Source: Rhyacophila brunnea (Eukaryota; Arthropoda; Insecta; Trichoptera; Rhyacophilidae). Taken from it: a stretch of 64,000 bases of DNA. The position numbers and the translations under genes were made by a program. Shown in pieces: positions 36,301 to 41,680 of the stretch. Within the stretch, counting starts at the first letter, position 1, and each line of letters begins with the position of its first letter. The notes beneath the pieces were generated by a model. That model saw only the letters and a program-made list of their open reading frames with translations. It made no database searches and was not told the DNA's origin. The stretch spans positions 1,116,001 to 1,180,000 of the forward strand of contig JAGYXB010001414.1 in assembly GCA_022495005.1 (NCBI GenBank). The letters run 5' to 3'.

Positions 36301-38113
36301 GTTTTGTTAGGGTGTATGCACAGCTATGAGAGTTGCACAGGAATCTGTTTTGAAAGACACAGAATCCAAAAATAAAAAAATTATTGTGCATATAAATGCA
36401 TATTTGAGACGTTAGAGCATATTTGAGACATTAGTGCATATTTCATAAATAAATGCATATTTTAGAGCTTTTGAATGTATATTTTTAGTTTTTTTTAAAT
36501 TATTTTATCGAAATATAACTAAGTTAGGAAGGAAGATAGTTTAGATGCACTTGCATTTTAATGCCATCTCCGAGCTGTGGATTTATCAGTGGAAAAGTGA
36601 AGTCAACTCGGGCACTATTATTTAAAGTTTGCCCAAGTGGACGTTGAGAGGTAGTTTTCCGCATATAAACAAAATACTGACAGATACCTATGCGGAAAAA
36701 TTTAATGCCAGAGCATAATATTGAAAAAAATAATGTAATTTTTTTTCGGGCAAAAAACAGAAAATAGTATTTAGGAATAGTTAAGTGTGTCGTTTTTGTT
36801 TTTTAAGTTATGTTTGGTTTACATTGCATTTATTATTCAATTATTTGTAGGTACTTGTGAAAAAACTATTTTGAAAATTGTAATTGATTAACTTTATATT
36901 CTTTGTTTGTGTTTTTTGTTCTGATATCATATTATGTTGAAAAATTATTAACTAGTTATTCGATTTTTTGTCAGTAATATTGGGTAAAGTGGGTATTTAC
37001 AATTTTTTCCTACAAAAAATGTCAATTTTTAACTGCATATTTCTTCGGTTTTAGTGCATATTTTATTGATTTTAAGTGCATACGTGCATGCATATAGCTA
37101 TGTTTTTTGTTGCATACAAATCCTAAGTGTATATATAACTAAGTGAATCATATGGCCACCACACAGTGGTCTCAAAGAATATAAGAATAACAGAAGTAAG
37201 AAAGGTACAATAAAAGTTGTCAGCCATTCTTTATGTCTATGTATATAACTACCTACTTGACGAGATTTTTAGAAGAAAGCTGGAAAAGAGTATGAAATCT
37301 CACTTTGAATAAAATTATACGGGACATTAGACAAGCTTGATTTTTAGTGTGTCCACTTAACTCAGCGTTTGTTAATCTATGGGTCGCTACCGAAAATTGG
37401 GTCGATTGGTATATTTAGTGGGTCGTGAAATATTCTCAACAAAACAATATTCTTACCAGCTGGATGTCTGGAGATCTTGTATTGAATACAATATTCTAGC
37501 AACACTGTTTAACATTGACGTTTCACGCGATCGCAGTGGTCAAAATTAATAATTTCTTTGCAACTTTGCAAAACTTTTCAACAACATACATGTGCGAATC
37601 AGGATTTTCTGCTTTGAGTGTAATGAAATCCAAATTTCGAAATAGACTGCAGCCAGAAGAAGACCTAAGATGCAGCCTGTCTAATATAACACCAAACTTT
37701 GATGAGCTCTCAAAGGTTATCCAAAGCCAAGGTTCACATTAACAGGATCAAATAATGTTGTTTACCGAAACTGTATTCAATATTATTAAAATAAAATAAA
37801 TTTTTGTCAGTGCATGCTATTTTATCTTGGGTCGCGAACCAAAATTATTACCCTAAATTGGGTCACAGATCAAAAAGGTTAAGAAACACTGACTTAACTG
37901 GTAGAATTTTGCAGTTTATAAATCTAATTGTAATGTTTCCAGATGTCAGATCGCAACGGCAACCCATCCCGTCCAAACCTCGAGTGGGCCATTACCCTGG
38001 AACAGTTTCTGGAGCGAGTTCTCGTGTCGGAGCCACTCGTTCAATTTTTCTCATTGAAGGAGCCTCTCAATTTGGAATCTCTCAAGCAGAGGGGAATACA
38101 TCATGTGTCCTAA
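116..38113 (+). CDS. TBC1D9: TBC1D9/TBC1D8-type Rab GTPase-activating protein, 5'-partial, 14 exons
   Basis: TBC proteins accelerate GTP hydrolysis by Rab GTPases on membranes. Exons read here: 116-380, 3701-3918, 4636-4762, 22332-22611, 23738-23931, 24685-24879, 28071-28223, 31312-31497, 31698-31889, 32687-32895, 33478-33629, 35130-35375, 35859-35971, 37943-38113. All introns are GT-AG, phases agree at every junction, and the 2701 coding bases give 899 residues plus TAA. Domain order is GRAM (first two exons), TBC (22332-28223) with the dual-finger motifs IERDLHR and YCQ, a poorly conserved EF-hand (32687 exon), and a C-terminal block containing ITLEQFL. This order matches animal TBC1D9/9B/8. 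The N-terminal part, including the first GRAM domain of the family, must lie left of the window. TBC1D9, 9B and 8 are vertebrate paralogues, so the symbol marks the family. One 17.6-kb intron hosts a whole fucosidase gene on the other strand. Confidence 0.93.
568..1042. mobile_element. Palindromic MITE with 9-bp target duplication
   Basis: It is bounded by ATTTTGAAA at 559-567 and 1043-1051. The ends share roughly 60 bp of inverted repeat containing CCCGACAAAACCGC and ATTGCCGCCAAA. There is no coding capacity. The 9-bp duplication and GG-start ends suggest a Mutator-like or Merlin derivative. It lies in the first TBC1D9 intron of the window. Confidence 0.75.
1268..2541 (-). mobile_element. 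Mariner-family transposon, copy 1 (inactive)
   Basis: It is flanked by TA, with terminal inverted repeats of about 28 bp beginning CGAGGGTGGGTCAATAA. It is nearly identical to the copy at 18923-20224. It lies antisense to TBC1D9 in the intron between the 116 and 3701 exons. Confidence 0.93.
1289..2366 (-). pseudogene. Mariner transposase pseudogene, copy 1
   Basis: Recognisable segments in several frames: [20 protein letters not shown] (first catalytic Asp in VDETW), FHQDNA and [20 protein letters not shown]. Lesions include a one-base loss near the start (five T against six in copy 2), a one-base loss in the A-run after GMKK (shared with copy 2), a two-base loss after HHYT, a one-base loss after HQDNA, and a changed C-terminus. 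Confidence 0.9.
2550..2640 (+). repeat. tRNA-like SINE head
   Basis: A perfect pol III B-box core (GGTTCGAATCC) occurs near 2612, preceded by a tRNA-like segment starting GGGCACGATGG. It probably belongs to a tRNA-derived SINE rather than a functional tRNA, since no good acceptor stem is visible. Confidence 0.4.
3701..3918 (+). CDS. TBC1D9: TBC1D9 exon: rest of GRAM domain
   Basis: This exon continues the GRAM domain: [14 protein letters not shown], a Gly/Ala/Ser-rich loop, then [20 protein letters not shown] and a helical end. The glycine-rich loop ([13 protein letters not shown]) looks like a lineage-specific insertion. The acceptor is AAATATTAG and the donor AAG|GTGAGA. The final AG pairs with A of the next exon to make Arg. 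Confidence 0.88.
4242..4482. mobile_element. Short hAT-type MITE
   Basis: CCTAAAGC flanks it at 4234-4241 and 4483-4490, an 8-bp duplication typical of hAT. The left end is AGGGATTCTCAACC and the right end AGTTGGGC. It is GC-rich at the ends, AT-rich inside, without coding sequence. Confidence 0.6.
4636..4762 (+). CDS. TBC1D9: TBC1D9 exon: linker before TBC domain
   Basis: The acceptor TTTTTATTCAG ends at 4635 and the donor is AAG|GTAAAG. It encodes [14 protein letters not shown] and then [12 protein letters not shown], the conserved lead-in to the TBC domain. The phase fits both neighbours. Confidence 0.88.
5250..5335 (+). repeat. tRNA-like SINE head
   Basis: A good A box (TGGCCTAGTTGG, about 5263) is followed about 37 bp later by a B-box-like GGTTAGAGCCC. 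The spacing fits a pol III promoter. A functional tRNA is not supported. Confidence 0.45.
5528..5620 (-). CDS. FUCA: Fucosidase exon 6 (terminal)
   Basis: The acceptor TATTTTTAG is followed by 30 codons and TGA. The product [15 protein letters not shown] ends in [10 protein letters not shown], the typical end of GH29 fucosidases. An AATAAA on this strand lies about 90 bp downstream, near 5433. Confidence 0.87.
   Translation of the reverse strand, partial: WGTENSTVWIALPDMATVKSQWAWSLKITN
5528..12517 (-). CDS. FUCA: Alpha-L-fucosidase (GH29), complete, six exons
   Basis: This enzyme removes alpha-L-fucose from glycoconjugates in lysosomes or outside the cell. Minus-strand exons: 12517-12274, 11963-11825, 11418-10952, 6926-6786, 6695-6352, 5620-5528. 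They sum to 1428 bases: 475 residues plus TGA, the normal family length, with every phase matching. Visible features: signal peptide ([18 protein letters not shown], likely cleaved near ARC/Q); [25 protein letters not shown] with the presumed nucleophile Asp228; [18 protein letters not shown]; and a C-terminal WAWSLKITN. Five N-glycosylation sequons (NAT, NFT, NES, NDT, NST) support secretory routing. The gene lies wholly inside a TBC1D9 intron on the opposite strand. Its third intron, 4 kb, contains a Sola-like transposon, and its first exon is close to a hAT. No coding lesion was seen. Confidence 0.94.
6352..6695 (-). CDS. FUCA: Fucosidase exon 5
   Basis: Encodes [19 protein letters not shown], the [10 protein letters not shown] strand and a C-terminal beta-domain with [14 protein letters not shown]. 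The donor is AAG|GTAATT. Confidence 0.92.
6786..6926 (-). CDS. FUCA: Fucosidase exon 4
   Basis: Encodes [20 protein letters not shown] and [16 protein letters not shown]. The acceptor is GATGACAG and the donor GGAG|GTATAT. Confidence 0.92.
7136..7358 (-). repeat. tRNA-derived SINE, copy 1
   Basis: It shares a body (CCACTTGCTCAACC, GGTCCATACTC) with copies at 32190 and 63238. On the minus strand the head has an A-box-like start and B box (GGTTCAAATCC), so the SINE is in minus orientation. It lies in fucosidase intron 3. Confidence 0.65.
7694..10913 (+). mobile_element. Sola-like DNA transposon (DUF7869-type protein), decayed
   Basis: It is flanked by a 4-bp duplication AAAT (7690-7693 and 10914-10917). 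The ends are inverted repeats of about 36 bp containing TTATTGCAGAACTAGCC and CAACTGATTTTT. The 3.2-kb element encodes fragments of the arthropod multi-copy DUF7869 family. The 4-bp duplication fits the Sola superfamily; equating DUF7869 with Sola is my inference. It is inserted in fucosidase intron 3. Confidence 0.8.
8052..10333 (+). pseudogene. DUF7869-type transposase-like pseudogene
   Basis: The first exon (8052-8238) splices in matching phase to 8356 onward across a small GT-AG intron, so the source gene was spliced. Then come frameshifted blocks: [19 protein letters not shown] (about 8725), [20 protein letters not shown] (about 9130), [14 protein letters not shown] (about 9330, another frame), GMRGVCEI (about 9640), [10 protein letters not shown] and [20 protein letters not shown] (9720-9880), and a C-terminal block to 10333. 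SDN and EVDSIH are the likely DDE-type catalytic segments. Several frameshifts and stops show it is dead. Confidence 0.75.
10952..11418 (-). CDS. FUCA: Fucosidase exon 3 (catalytic core)
   Basis: Carries [10 protein letters not shown] and the nucleophile motif WTDGDWE, ending at CTDRYNP before the donor C|GTGAGT. The in-frame stop just beyond is intronic. Confidence 0.93.
11825..11963 (-). CDS. FUCA: Fucosidase exon 2
   Basis: Encodes [39 protein letters not shown] and HDSGA. The strong donor AA|GTATGT sets the end. The split Lys codon joins [11 protein letters not shown] of the next exon. Confidence 0.9.
12274..12517 (-). CDS. FUCA: Fucosidase exon 1 (signal peptide)
   Basis: Start codon at 12517-12515. 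It encodes the signal peptide, then [20 protein letters not shown] and [16 protein letters not shown]. The donor is AAAG|GTAAAT, phase 1. Confidence 0.92.
12641..12649 (-). promoter_or_regulatory. Probable TATA box of the fucosidase gene
   Basis: On the minus strand the sequence reads TATATAAATAG, about 125 bp before the start codon. It would place transcription start near 12610-12620. The hAT element begins 65 bp upstream of it. Confidence 0.5.
12714..15581 (+). mobile_element. hAT transposon, nearly intact (KIAA1586-like)
   Basis: A perfect 8-bp duplication TCAATATC flanks it (12706-12713, 15582-15589). The ends begin CAGGGCTTTTTTT, and a subterminal GTTCCGGCACCTTTTTT is mirrored near the right end. 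It is 2868 bp with one long, once-broken transposase frame. It sits about 200 bp upstream of the fucosidase start codon, in the opposite orientation. Confidence 0.93.
13108..15281 (+). pseudogene. hAT transposase with a single frameshift
   Basis: The likely start is 13108 (MKKISCYF); an in-frame ATG at 13030 lies in what looks like leader. The first part runs to a premature TGA at 14095-14097 and the second continues from about 14090 to 15281. Loss of one A in the A-run before 14090 explains the break. Visible: a Cys-rich N-terminal domain ([10 protein letters not shown]); [10 protein letters not shown] (first catalytic Asp); [11 protein letters not shown] (second Asp); [11 protein letters not shown] (CxxH); [13 protein letters not shown] (C-terminal acidic residue within the dimerisation domain). 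It resembles the KIAA1586-like hAT proteins. Only one lesion was seen in about 725 codons, so the insertion is probably young. Confidence 0.88.
15602..15979. mobile_element. Fold-back MITE
   Basis: Inverted ends of about 26 bp contain GGGAATAATAGTGGCACAA, with GCACCC at the tips. There is no coding capacity, and no clear target duplication was seen. It follows the hAT by 20 bp. Confidence 0.65.
17567..17885 (+). repeat. Three degenerate tandem units of about 105-110 bp
   Basis: Three successive blocks share TAATCCTAG, a GATGA segment and GGTACACTTTGGTTAATT-like sequence. They are diverged. No coding frame is shared. Confidence 0.5.
17990..18300. mobile_element. Probable hAT MITE relic
   Basis: The left part contains GTTTCCCAAATTTTTTTGG and TTGCCCCC; the right part is the reverse form GGGGGGCAATC and ends GTATCGCTG. 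This resembles hAT termini (CAGNGTTTCCCAAA), but no target duplication is preserved. Confidence 0.4.
18923..20224 (-). mobile_element. Mariner-family transposon, copy 2 (inactive)
   Basis: TA dinucleotides flank it (18921-18922, 20225-20226). Terminal inverted repeats are the same as copy 1. It is 1302 bp and very similar to copy 1. Confidence 0.94.
18988..20035 (-). pseudogene. Mariner transposase pseudogene, copy 2
   Basis: The start [14 protein letters not shown] is at 20035. HTH regions ([18 protein letters not shown]-like [13 protein letters not shown]) are followed by WVPRLLT-type sequence, [21 protein letters not shown] and [11 protein letters not shown], the D,D,D-type catalytic set of mariner. 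One A is missing after GMKK (about 19700), the same lesion as copy 1, and one base is missing after QWIAK (about 19500). The C-terminus (GDYVEK, stop at 18988) is intact. Confidence 0.92.
21354..21734. mobile_element. Short inverted-repeat element
   Basis: The left end (GTGTTTAAGAAAAAGGGCGT) is mirrored at the right end with one change. There are about 27 bp of terminal repeat, no coding sequence and no convincing target duplication. Confidence 0.6.
22332..22611 (+). CDS. TBC1D9: TBC1D9 exon: first part of TBC domain
   Basis: The exon carries [11 protein letters not shown] and [16 protein letters not shown]. The latter is the IxxDxxR arginine-finger motif; the Arg codon is at 22572-22574. 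The exon is markedly GC-rich against its intron. It ends in phase 1 (G|GTGAGC). Confidence 0.93.
23290..23420 (-). repeat. Non-LTR retrotransposon 3' stub
   Basis: On the minus strand it contains GGGATGTAGCGCCG followed by an AGAAGAAG-type tail, like stubs at 30460 (minus) and 32932 (plus). It is a short 3' fragment only. Confidence 0.4.
23738..23931 (+). CDS. TBC1D9: TBC1D9 exon: TBC domain with glutamine finger
   Basis: The exon encodes [20 protein letters not shown] and [12 protein letters not shown]. The YxQ glutamine finger is YCQ, with the Gln codon at 23803-23805. Together with the upstream IERDLHR this predicts a catalytically competent RabGAP. The acceptor is GATTTCAG and the donor CTG|GTAAAC. 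Confidence 0.93.
24293..24519. mobile_element. pogo/Tigger-type MITE
   Basis: TA flanks both sides. The left end GAACCTAGATTATCCGG is mirrored weakly by the right end AATCAAGGTTC. It is AT-rich inside. It ends 165 bp before the 24685 exon of TBC1D9. Confidence 0.45.
24685..24879 (+). CDS. TBC1D9: TBC1D9 exon: C-terminal part of TBC domain
   Basis: The exon encodes [32 protein letters not shown] and [13 protein letters not shown], standard later TBC motifs. It is 195 bases, phase 0 at both ends. Confidence 0.92.
25655..26190. mobile_element. hAT-type MITE with internal perfect hairpin
   Basis: The ends are TAGAGTTGGG and CCCAACTCTA. The flanking octamers CGCCTCGT (25647-25654) and CTCCTCGT (26191-26198) match at 7 of 8. 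Inside, a 16-bp perfect inverted repeat (26095-26110 with 26117-26132) centres on CTCGAG. Confidence 0.7.
28071..28223 (+). CDS. TBC1D9: TBC1D9 exon: end of TBC domain
   Basis: The exon encodes [16 protein letters not shown] and [16 protein letters not shown], matching the end of the TBC domain (ALxxLxxNxxxLL, then ALxxLxxY). The acceptor is CTTTCCTGCAG and the donor AAG|GTATTT. Confidence 0.9.
30455..30545 (-). repeat. Non-LTR retrotransposon 3' stub
   Basis: Read on the minus strand it encodes [20 protein letters not shown] and ends [13 protein letters not shown], the extreme C-terminus of a non-LTR reverse transcriptase ORF. It is related to the 32932 stub. Confidence 0.5.
30852..31235. 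mobile_element. hAT-type MITE near a TBC1D9 exon
   Basis: The ends carry GATTGCAATACCGG and its inverse. The flanking octamers TTTCCTCA (30844-30851) and CTTCCTCA (31236-31243) match at 7 of 8. It contains a TA dinucleotide run (about 31098-31121) and several AATACCGGTATT palindromes. Confidence 0.65.
31312..31497 (+). CDS. TBC1D9: TBC1D9 exon after the TBC domain
   Basis: Encodes [16 protein letters not shown], then a charged helix ending in [18 protein letters not shown]. The acceptor TCTATTCCAG ends at 31311 and the donor is CAG|GTGGGA. A hAT MITE ends only 76 bp upstream of the exon. Confidence 0.88.
31698..31889 (+). CDS. TBC1D9: TBC1D9 exon before the EF-hand
   Basis: Encodes [34 protein letters not shown] and ends at SLAARMFR. 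This segment immediately precedes the EF-hand loop in the family. Phase 0 at both ends. Confidence 0.88.
32190..32405 (-). repeat. tRNA-derived SINE, copy 2
   Basis: Same body as the 7136 and 63238 copies, with the minus-strand B box GGTTCGAATCC intact near 32365. The tRNA-like 5' end is shortened. Confidence 0.65.
32687..32895 (+). CDS. TBC1D9: TBC1D9 exon: degenerate EF-hand
   Basis: The acceptor ATTTGCAG ends at 32686. The product begins [13 protein letters not shown], in the place where family members have an L-x-D-x-N-x-D-x-x-I-N-F EF-hand loop, followed by [12 protein letters not shown] and [11 protein letters not shown]. Most loop ligands are absent, so calcium binding is doubtful. 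It ends in phase 2 and joins the next exon through an AG|C serine codon. The assignment rests on phase and partial resemblance. Confidence 0.75.
32932..33035 (+). repeat. Non-LTR retrotransposon 3' stub
   Basis: Broken coding similar to the 30455 stub is followed by GGATGTAGCGCCGTGG and a GAAGAAGAAG tail. It begins about 37 bp after the EF-hand exon of TBC1D9, in the intron. Confidence 0.45.
33478..33629 (+). CDS. TBC1D9: TBC1D9 exon: Ser/Thr-rich linker
   Basis: Encodes [20 protein letters not shown] and a Ser-rich stretch with EATQMEQS. The acceptor TTTTATTTCAG ends at 33477 and the donor is AAG|GTCTTG, weak after GT. The phase matches both neighbours. Confidence 0.82.
33886..34240. mobile_element. 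CAGTGGCGAAGGG-family MITE, right-truncated copy
   Basis: The left end CAGTGGCAAATGATGGAGG matches the family seen at 51934 and 58742, followed by the same internal order (AATAGTGCACAC, GTTGGTTA, GGTTTGGTTAG). The right terminus is missing. Confidence 0.55.
34500..34740. repeat. Dispersed repeat (also near 46.5-46.8 kb)
   Basis: A shared order of ATGGGGAA, GTGT-rich, ACAAATTC or AAATTCAG, then ATGGACCCCCC and TTCTGTNTG occurs here and at 46600-46790. The class is unknown. Confidence 0.35.
35130..35375 (+). CDS. TBC1D9: TBC1D9 exon, C-terminal region
   Basis: Encodes [19 protein letters not shown], then [20 protein letters not shown] and the acidic [20 protein letters not shown]. The acceptor TTCATTATAG and donor G|GTAAGT keep phase 1. 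Confidence 0.85.
35859..35971 (+). CDS. TBC1D9: TBC1D9 exon, C-terminal region
   Basis: Encodes [20 protein letters not shown] and [13 protein letters not shown]. The acceptor is AATTTTCAG and the donor CCC|GTAAGG. It is 113 bases and completes the split glycine codon. Confidence 0.82.
36268..37130 (+). mobile_element. Decayed hAT element
   Basis: The left end AGAGCCCGGATTTATATGC is weakly mirrored at the right (GCATACAAATCC). Around 36630-36720 a broken frame reads QVDVER-stop-FSAYKQN, the hAT C-terminal dimerisation motif (usually VERSFSAYK). Many GCATAT motifs lie near both ends. Confidence 0.5.
37363..37892 (+). mobile_element. Internally deleted hAT element (ZBED5-like)
   Basis: A perfect 8-bp duplication ACTTAACT flanks it (37355-37362, 37893-37900). 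The right end is the inverse of CAGTGTTTCTTAACC. It retains only the transposase C-terminus. It ends 50 bp before the last TBC1D9 exon. Confidence 0.85.
37515..37742 (+). pseudogene. hAT transposase C-terminal remnant
   Basis: The frame encodes [20 protein letters not shown] and [19 protein letters not shown], the hAT dimerisation domain as in ZBED5/FAM200-like proteins, ending with a stop. The catalytic part is gone. Confidence 0.8.
37943..38113 (+). CDS. TBC1D9: TBC1D9 terminal exon with stop codon
   Basis: The acceptor ATGTTTCCAG ends at 37942. Fifty-six codons plus TAA encode [20 protein letters not shown] and [20 protein letters not shown], the conserved C-terminal WxITxEQFL block of the family. 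An overlapping open frame (37804-38223) is a shadow. A hAT element ends only 50 bp before this exon. Confidence 0.87.
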   Translation: MSDRNGNPSRPNLEWAITLEQFLERVLVSEPLVQFFSLKEPLNLESLKQRGIHHVS

Positions 38114-38363
38114 AGTTAACATTTCATTTTGCTCATTACACTTTAGATGTTAAGTCATTTACAGAGTGGATTTTGTTCTGTGACAATAATTTGTTACTTA
38201 CAGGAAATTCGTTATCAGAATAATCTTCGTTAGTCTATATGCGGATGGTTAATTTTAATACAGTACAGTATAACATACCTGCAAATTAGCACATCCATGG
38301 TTATGTTTTGATATATTGTAATATCGATACGTGATACAGCGGGGACTCATAAGTTTATATGAT

Positions 38364-38959
38364 CAGAGGCGGTTTTCCATAAAGCAGATAAGCCAATTGT
38401 TTCGTACAGAATACAAAAATCTTAAATACATGTATTTTTCACAATGAGTGTAAAAATTTAAGATGCTTTTTATTCCTAAAAACCTAAATATTGCTATTTT
38501 TAATAACACCAATGGTGATTTATCAAAAAAGACGTCTTACAAACCTGTCAGCATCAGTGACGTTTCGTGGGGGTAGGCAGGCTATGAGTTGCTTAAAGGA
38601 CTGCAAATTAATGTACGAATACTATCATTACAATTTTTGAAAATTGGAGGTTTTCCACTAAGTGGACGAGTGGACGCTTCCTTAGAAAGTACCGACATCA
38701 TTGTTTTAAAAAGTCATAAGGGTGCCTCCAAAATAGTCAGCGTTTCAGATCTTCATGTACCTAAAACTGCCGCTGTTTGAGAATAGATTTCGAAGAAATT
38801 CTTTAATCCTCAGTAGATGATATGTATGCACCTAAAAAGTTTACATATAATTTGAGACTAAAAATGAAAGGAGACGGCATTGTAAGTCTGCCTGACGATG
38901 ACACTTCGCATAGGGGCATCACTGGTCAGCATACCTCCACGTACCTAAAACCGCCTATG
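38364..38959. mobile_element. hAT-type MITE in the TBC1D9 3' region
   Basis: The ends CAGAGGCGGTTTT and AAAACCGCCTATG form the inverted repeat. The flanking octamers TATATGAT and AATGTGAT match at 6 of 8. A second internal copy of the right end (CTAAAACTGCCGCTG, about 38760) suggests an internal duplication. Confidence 0.55.
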
Positions 38960-39066
38960 AATGTGATAAATAATAGTGTTTTGAGTATTGCTTCAAGTTT
39001 TATGTCATGTCTAAAATGATGAGGACTTATTCTGTAGGACATTACATGTATTAGAAAACATATTGG

Positions 39067-39236
39067 AATAAATATAAATGAGTGTTAGCTTACAATTGAT
39101 ATTTTTTCAATGAATGTATACTATGGGAAAATATTAGCATTTACTTTTTAAAAAATATAAGTGAGTAATTGTATTTATTTGATCATTTCTATGAGATTGC
39201 TGCTGGCAGCTCCAAATATCTTCCCATAGCAATAAA
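39067..39236 (+). terminator. Candidate TBC1D9 polyadenylation signals
   Basis: AATAAA occurs at 39067-39072 and again at 39231-39236, about 1 kb after the stop codon at 38113. Either could end the transcript. A hAT MITE (38364-38959) would then lie in the 3' UTR. AATAAA is common in AT-rich DNA, so this is only plausible. Confidence 0.3.
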
Positions 39237-40764
39237 TGTATTATATTTTTTTGTATTGTACAAACTGTTCTAACTGAAAATTTTGAATTTTGAAACATTT
39301 TTAGAAAACAGTGTTTTAGAGTTAAACAATTTACAATAGTTACACAAAATTACTTCTAGTAACAACTGTCATATTTCTGTGTGAGGTTATTAATGTAAAA
39401 ACAATATTGAACATCACATTTACAGATTATTTTCCATTGGACAAAAATCTATAATTATTCTAAAATTCTTTTACCCAATAACAGATTGTACCTTATATTA
39501 TTTGTGTAGGATTATCGAATAGTGTAATATTCATTTTGCATATACATATTATATTATTATTATAAAATATTTTTATTTTTTTATCAACAACTATTAGATA
39601 GTTTTCATTGTTTTAGTCGAATGCAAAATGATAATAAATCTAAATGCAGCTTTTCCTGAGTTTAATATTAAAATCAAAGATTGGATGCAATATAACAATA
39701 TATTATATCGAATTTAGTATTTTCCTAAAAATAAGAAAAAATAATCATTTGTATTGCATTCCAGTAAATGACTGACGAATTATTATTAATTTTAAGTTTA
39801 CTATTCTACGTATTACGTAAGTCATTGATCTGATAAAGTAAAATATTTCAGAAATCAGTTATGATTTTATGATAGGCTTAATTGATATACTAATAATTTC
39901 CATTTAAGTTCGATTAAGTATAACATATAAAAAATCTTTTCTTTACTAATATACTCACTTAACTCTGAATTATGCAATTAATTATAATTGTTTTAAAACA
40001 AAGTTTTTTATTCTTCGATAATTCATTTATTTATTTTGATAACTATTTCGGATAATCTTTTTCAGAAAGACAATGATTTCCAAAACCTAAAATTGAATGC
40101 TTGCAACTCCCAGTGTATATTTATATGGTCTCTTTTCTGTTGTTTTACTTACTGTATTTATTTCTATTATTGTTCATGTCACTGCAAAGATTTATTTCTA
40201 TGGAGTTCAATTATCTTTGAGTGTTGAAACAGTTTTATGAGAGGACTGTTAAACTGTTTCACATCTACATTAATAGTTGGAGTTTTTTTATAACCTGAAA
40301 CAGCTATCATCGTAAATAAAAAGATTATAATGCCGTTCTACCACATAAATGCTAATTCAATTAATTTACACAGAAGTCATTCAGTATACCTATAAATCAG
40401 TTAGCGTCTTCTAGTTTTTCACAACACGATTTTTAAATGCCTTGTGGAATAACGCATTCATATTTTTAAGTTATTAGGACATTAGAAGATTTATTTTTTT
40501 ATATATTATTGAAAGTCACTTTGATCGAACAGAAATTATAAATCATTTCTTTTCTATTTTGTAAATAAGTAATAAGATACACAATATCATATTAGGTATA
40601 TTATTATGTTGTATAATATATTAAATATGTTTTAAAAGTTCTGAAGGAGTTAATAATATCCATTGATGTCTTATTATTCCATGAATTGGTAGAATGGTTT
40701 GAATTTTTCAAGTTCTGACAAAATCTTACCTATCTTGTCTTCTTCATTGTGTTAACACAATCAC

Positions 40765-40830
40765 TGCTGAAGTTTTAATTACCACATTTAAATAACACGT
40801 TAATTATATTGAATGGCCAACTGCTCCAAA
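40765..40830 (+). other. Possible conserved non-coding element, copy A
   Basis: TTTTAATTAC, CACGTTAATTATATTGA and ATGGCC align without gaps to the block at 52625-52690, about 39 of 50 positions by eye. Both contain TTAATTA homeodomain-like sites. The function is unknown. Confidence 0.35.
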
Positions 40831-41278
40831 CCGCACCAATTGCGGTGTTAGCACTAAATGTGTTAATTACATTAATGTCTCATCTTTTTCTAAGATGGGG
40901 TGATATTCCCAATGTCCTTCACAAAATGAGGAAGACAGCATTTGCTTATATTTAATTTTCTAATATATCTTTCCCTATTTCATAGTGATTTTCAGGTGCT
41001 AAGCTTTTGCTTTAAATATAATATAATATACACTAAGTCAATATAGCAAGTATTTCTCTAACAATTATTATTCAATTATTTTCTGTTGATTGAAACATCA
41101 AAATTTTTCACTTCCAAAGTAAAGTACAAAACACTTTGAATTTTAATGATTATTTTGCCATGATTTTTTGGATAATGTGAAAAATCATTTTTCGAATATC
41201 AATATTAAATTTATTTTGCCTCCCAAAAATCCCACAGTAAATAATATACTATGCTTAGTAAGAATTACTGGAACAATT

Positions 41279-41680
41279 CGTCCCCTTAGAACAGAACAAT
41301 CCTAACTGATTTTTTTGACACTTTACAGGAAAGCACTTTTAAACTTTTTTTGTCATTAATTTGAAAACTGTAAATATAAGATTTATTGATAGATATATGA
41401 TAATGCATTAGTTAAAAGCATTTTTTTTAAAAAAAAAACATTAAAAAGTATATTCTGTTACATATTTCTTCAGATAACGACAGATAGGTTAATTTTTTTC
41501 CAAAATGTTTTTAAGATTGAAGTTAAGCTTGGAATAATCTAAGCTGATAACCTTTTTTACATTCATAATTCAGATACGGTTGTTCTGACTCCATATAGCG
41601 AATCAAAAAAGGAATTTTTTAGTACAATAAAAGTATTTTCACAAAAAATCAGTTGGGCTTGTTCTGTTGCTAAGGGGACA
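41279..41680. mobile_element. Non-autonomous derivative of the Sola-like element
   Basis: Flanked by AATT (41275-41278, 41681-41684). Both ends match the termini of the 7694-10913 element (GTCCCCTTA, CCAACTGATTTTTT), and about 150-200 bp on each side aligns with that element in inverted orientation. The coding middle is deleted. Confidence 0.8.

Noticed and set aside
37804..38223. 139-aa open frame over the end of TBC1D9
   Set aside because: It overlaps the terminal exon in a different frame; the exon frame has the family motif and correct splice phase.
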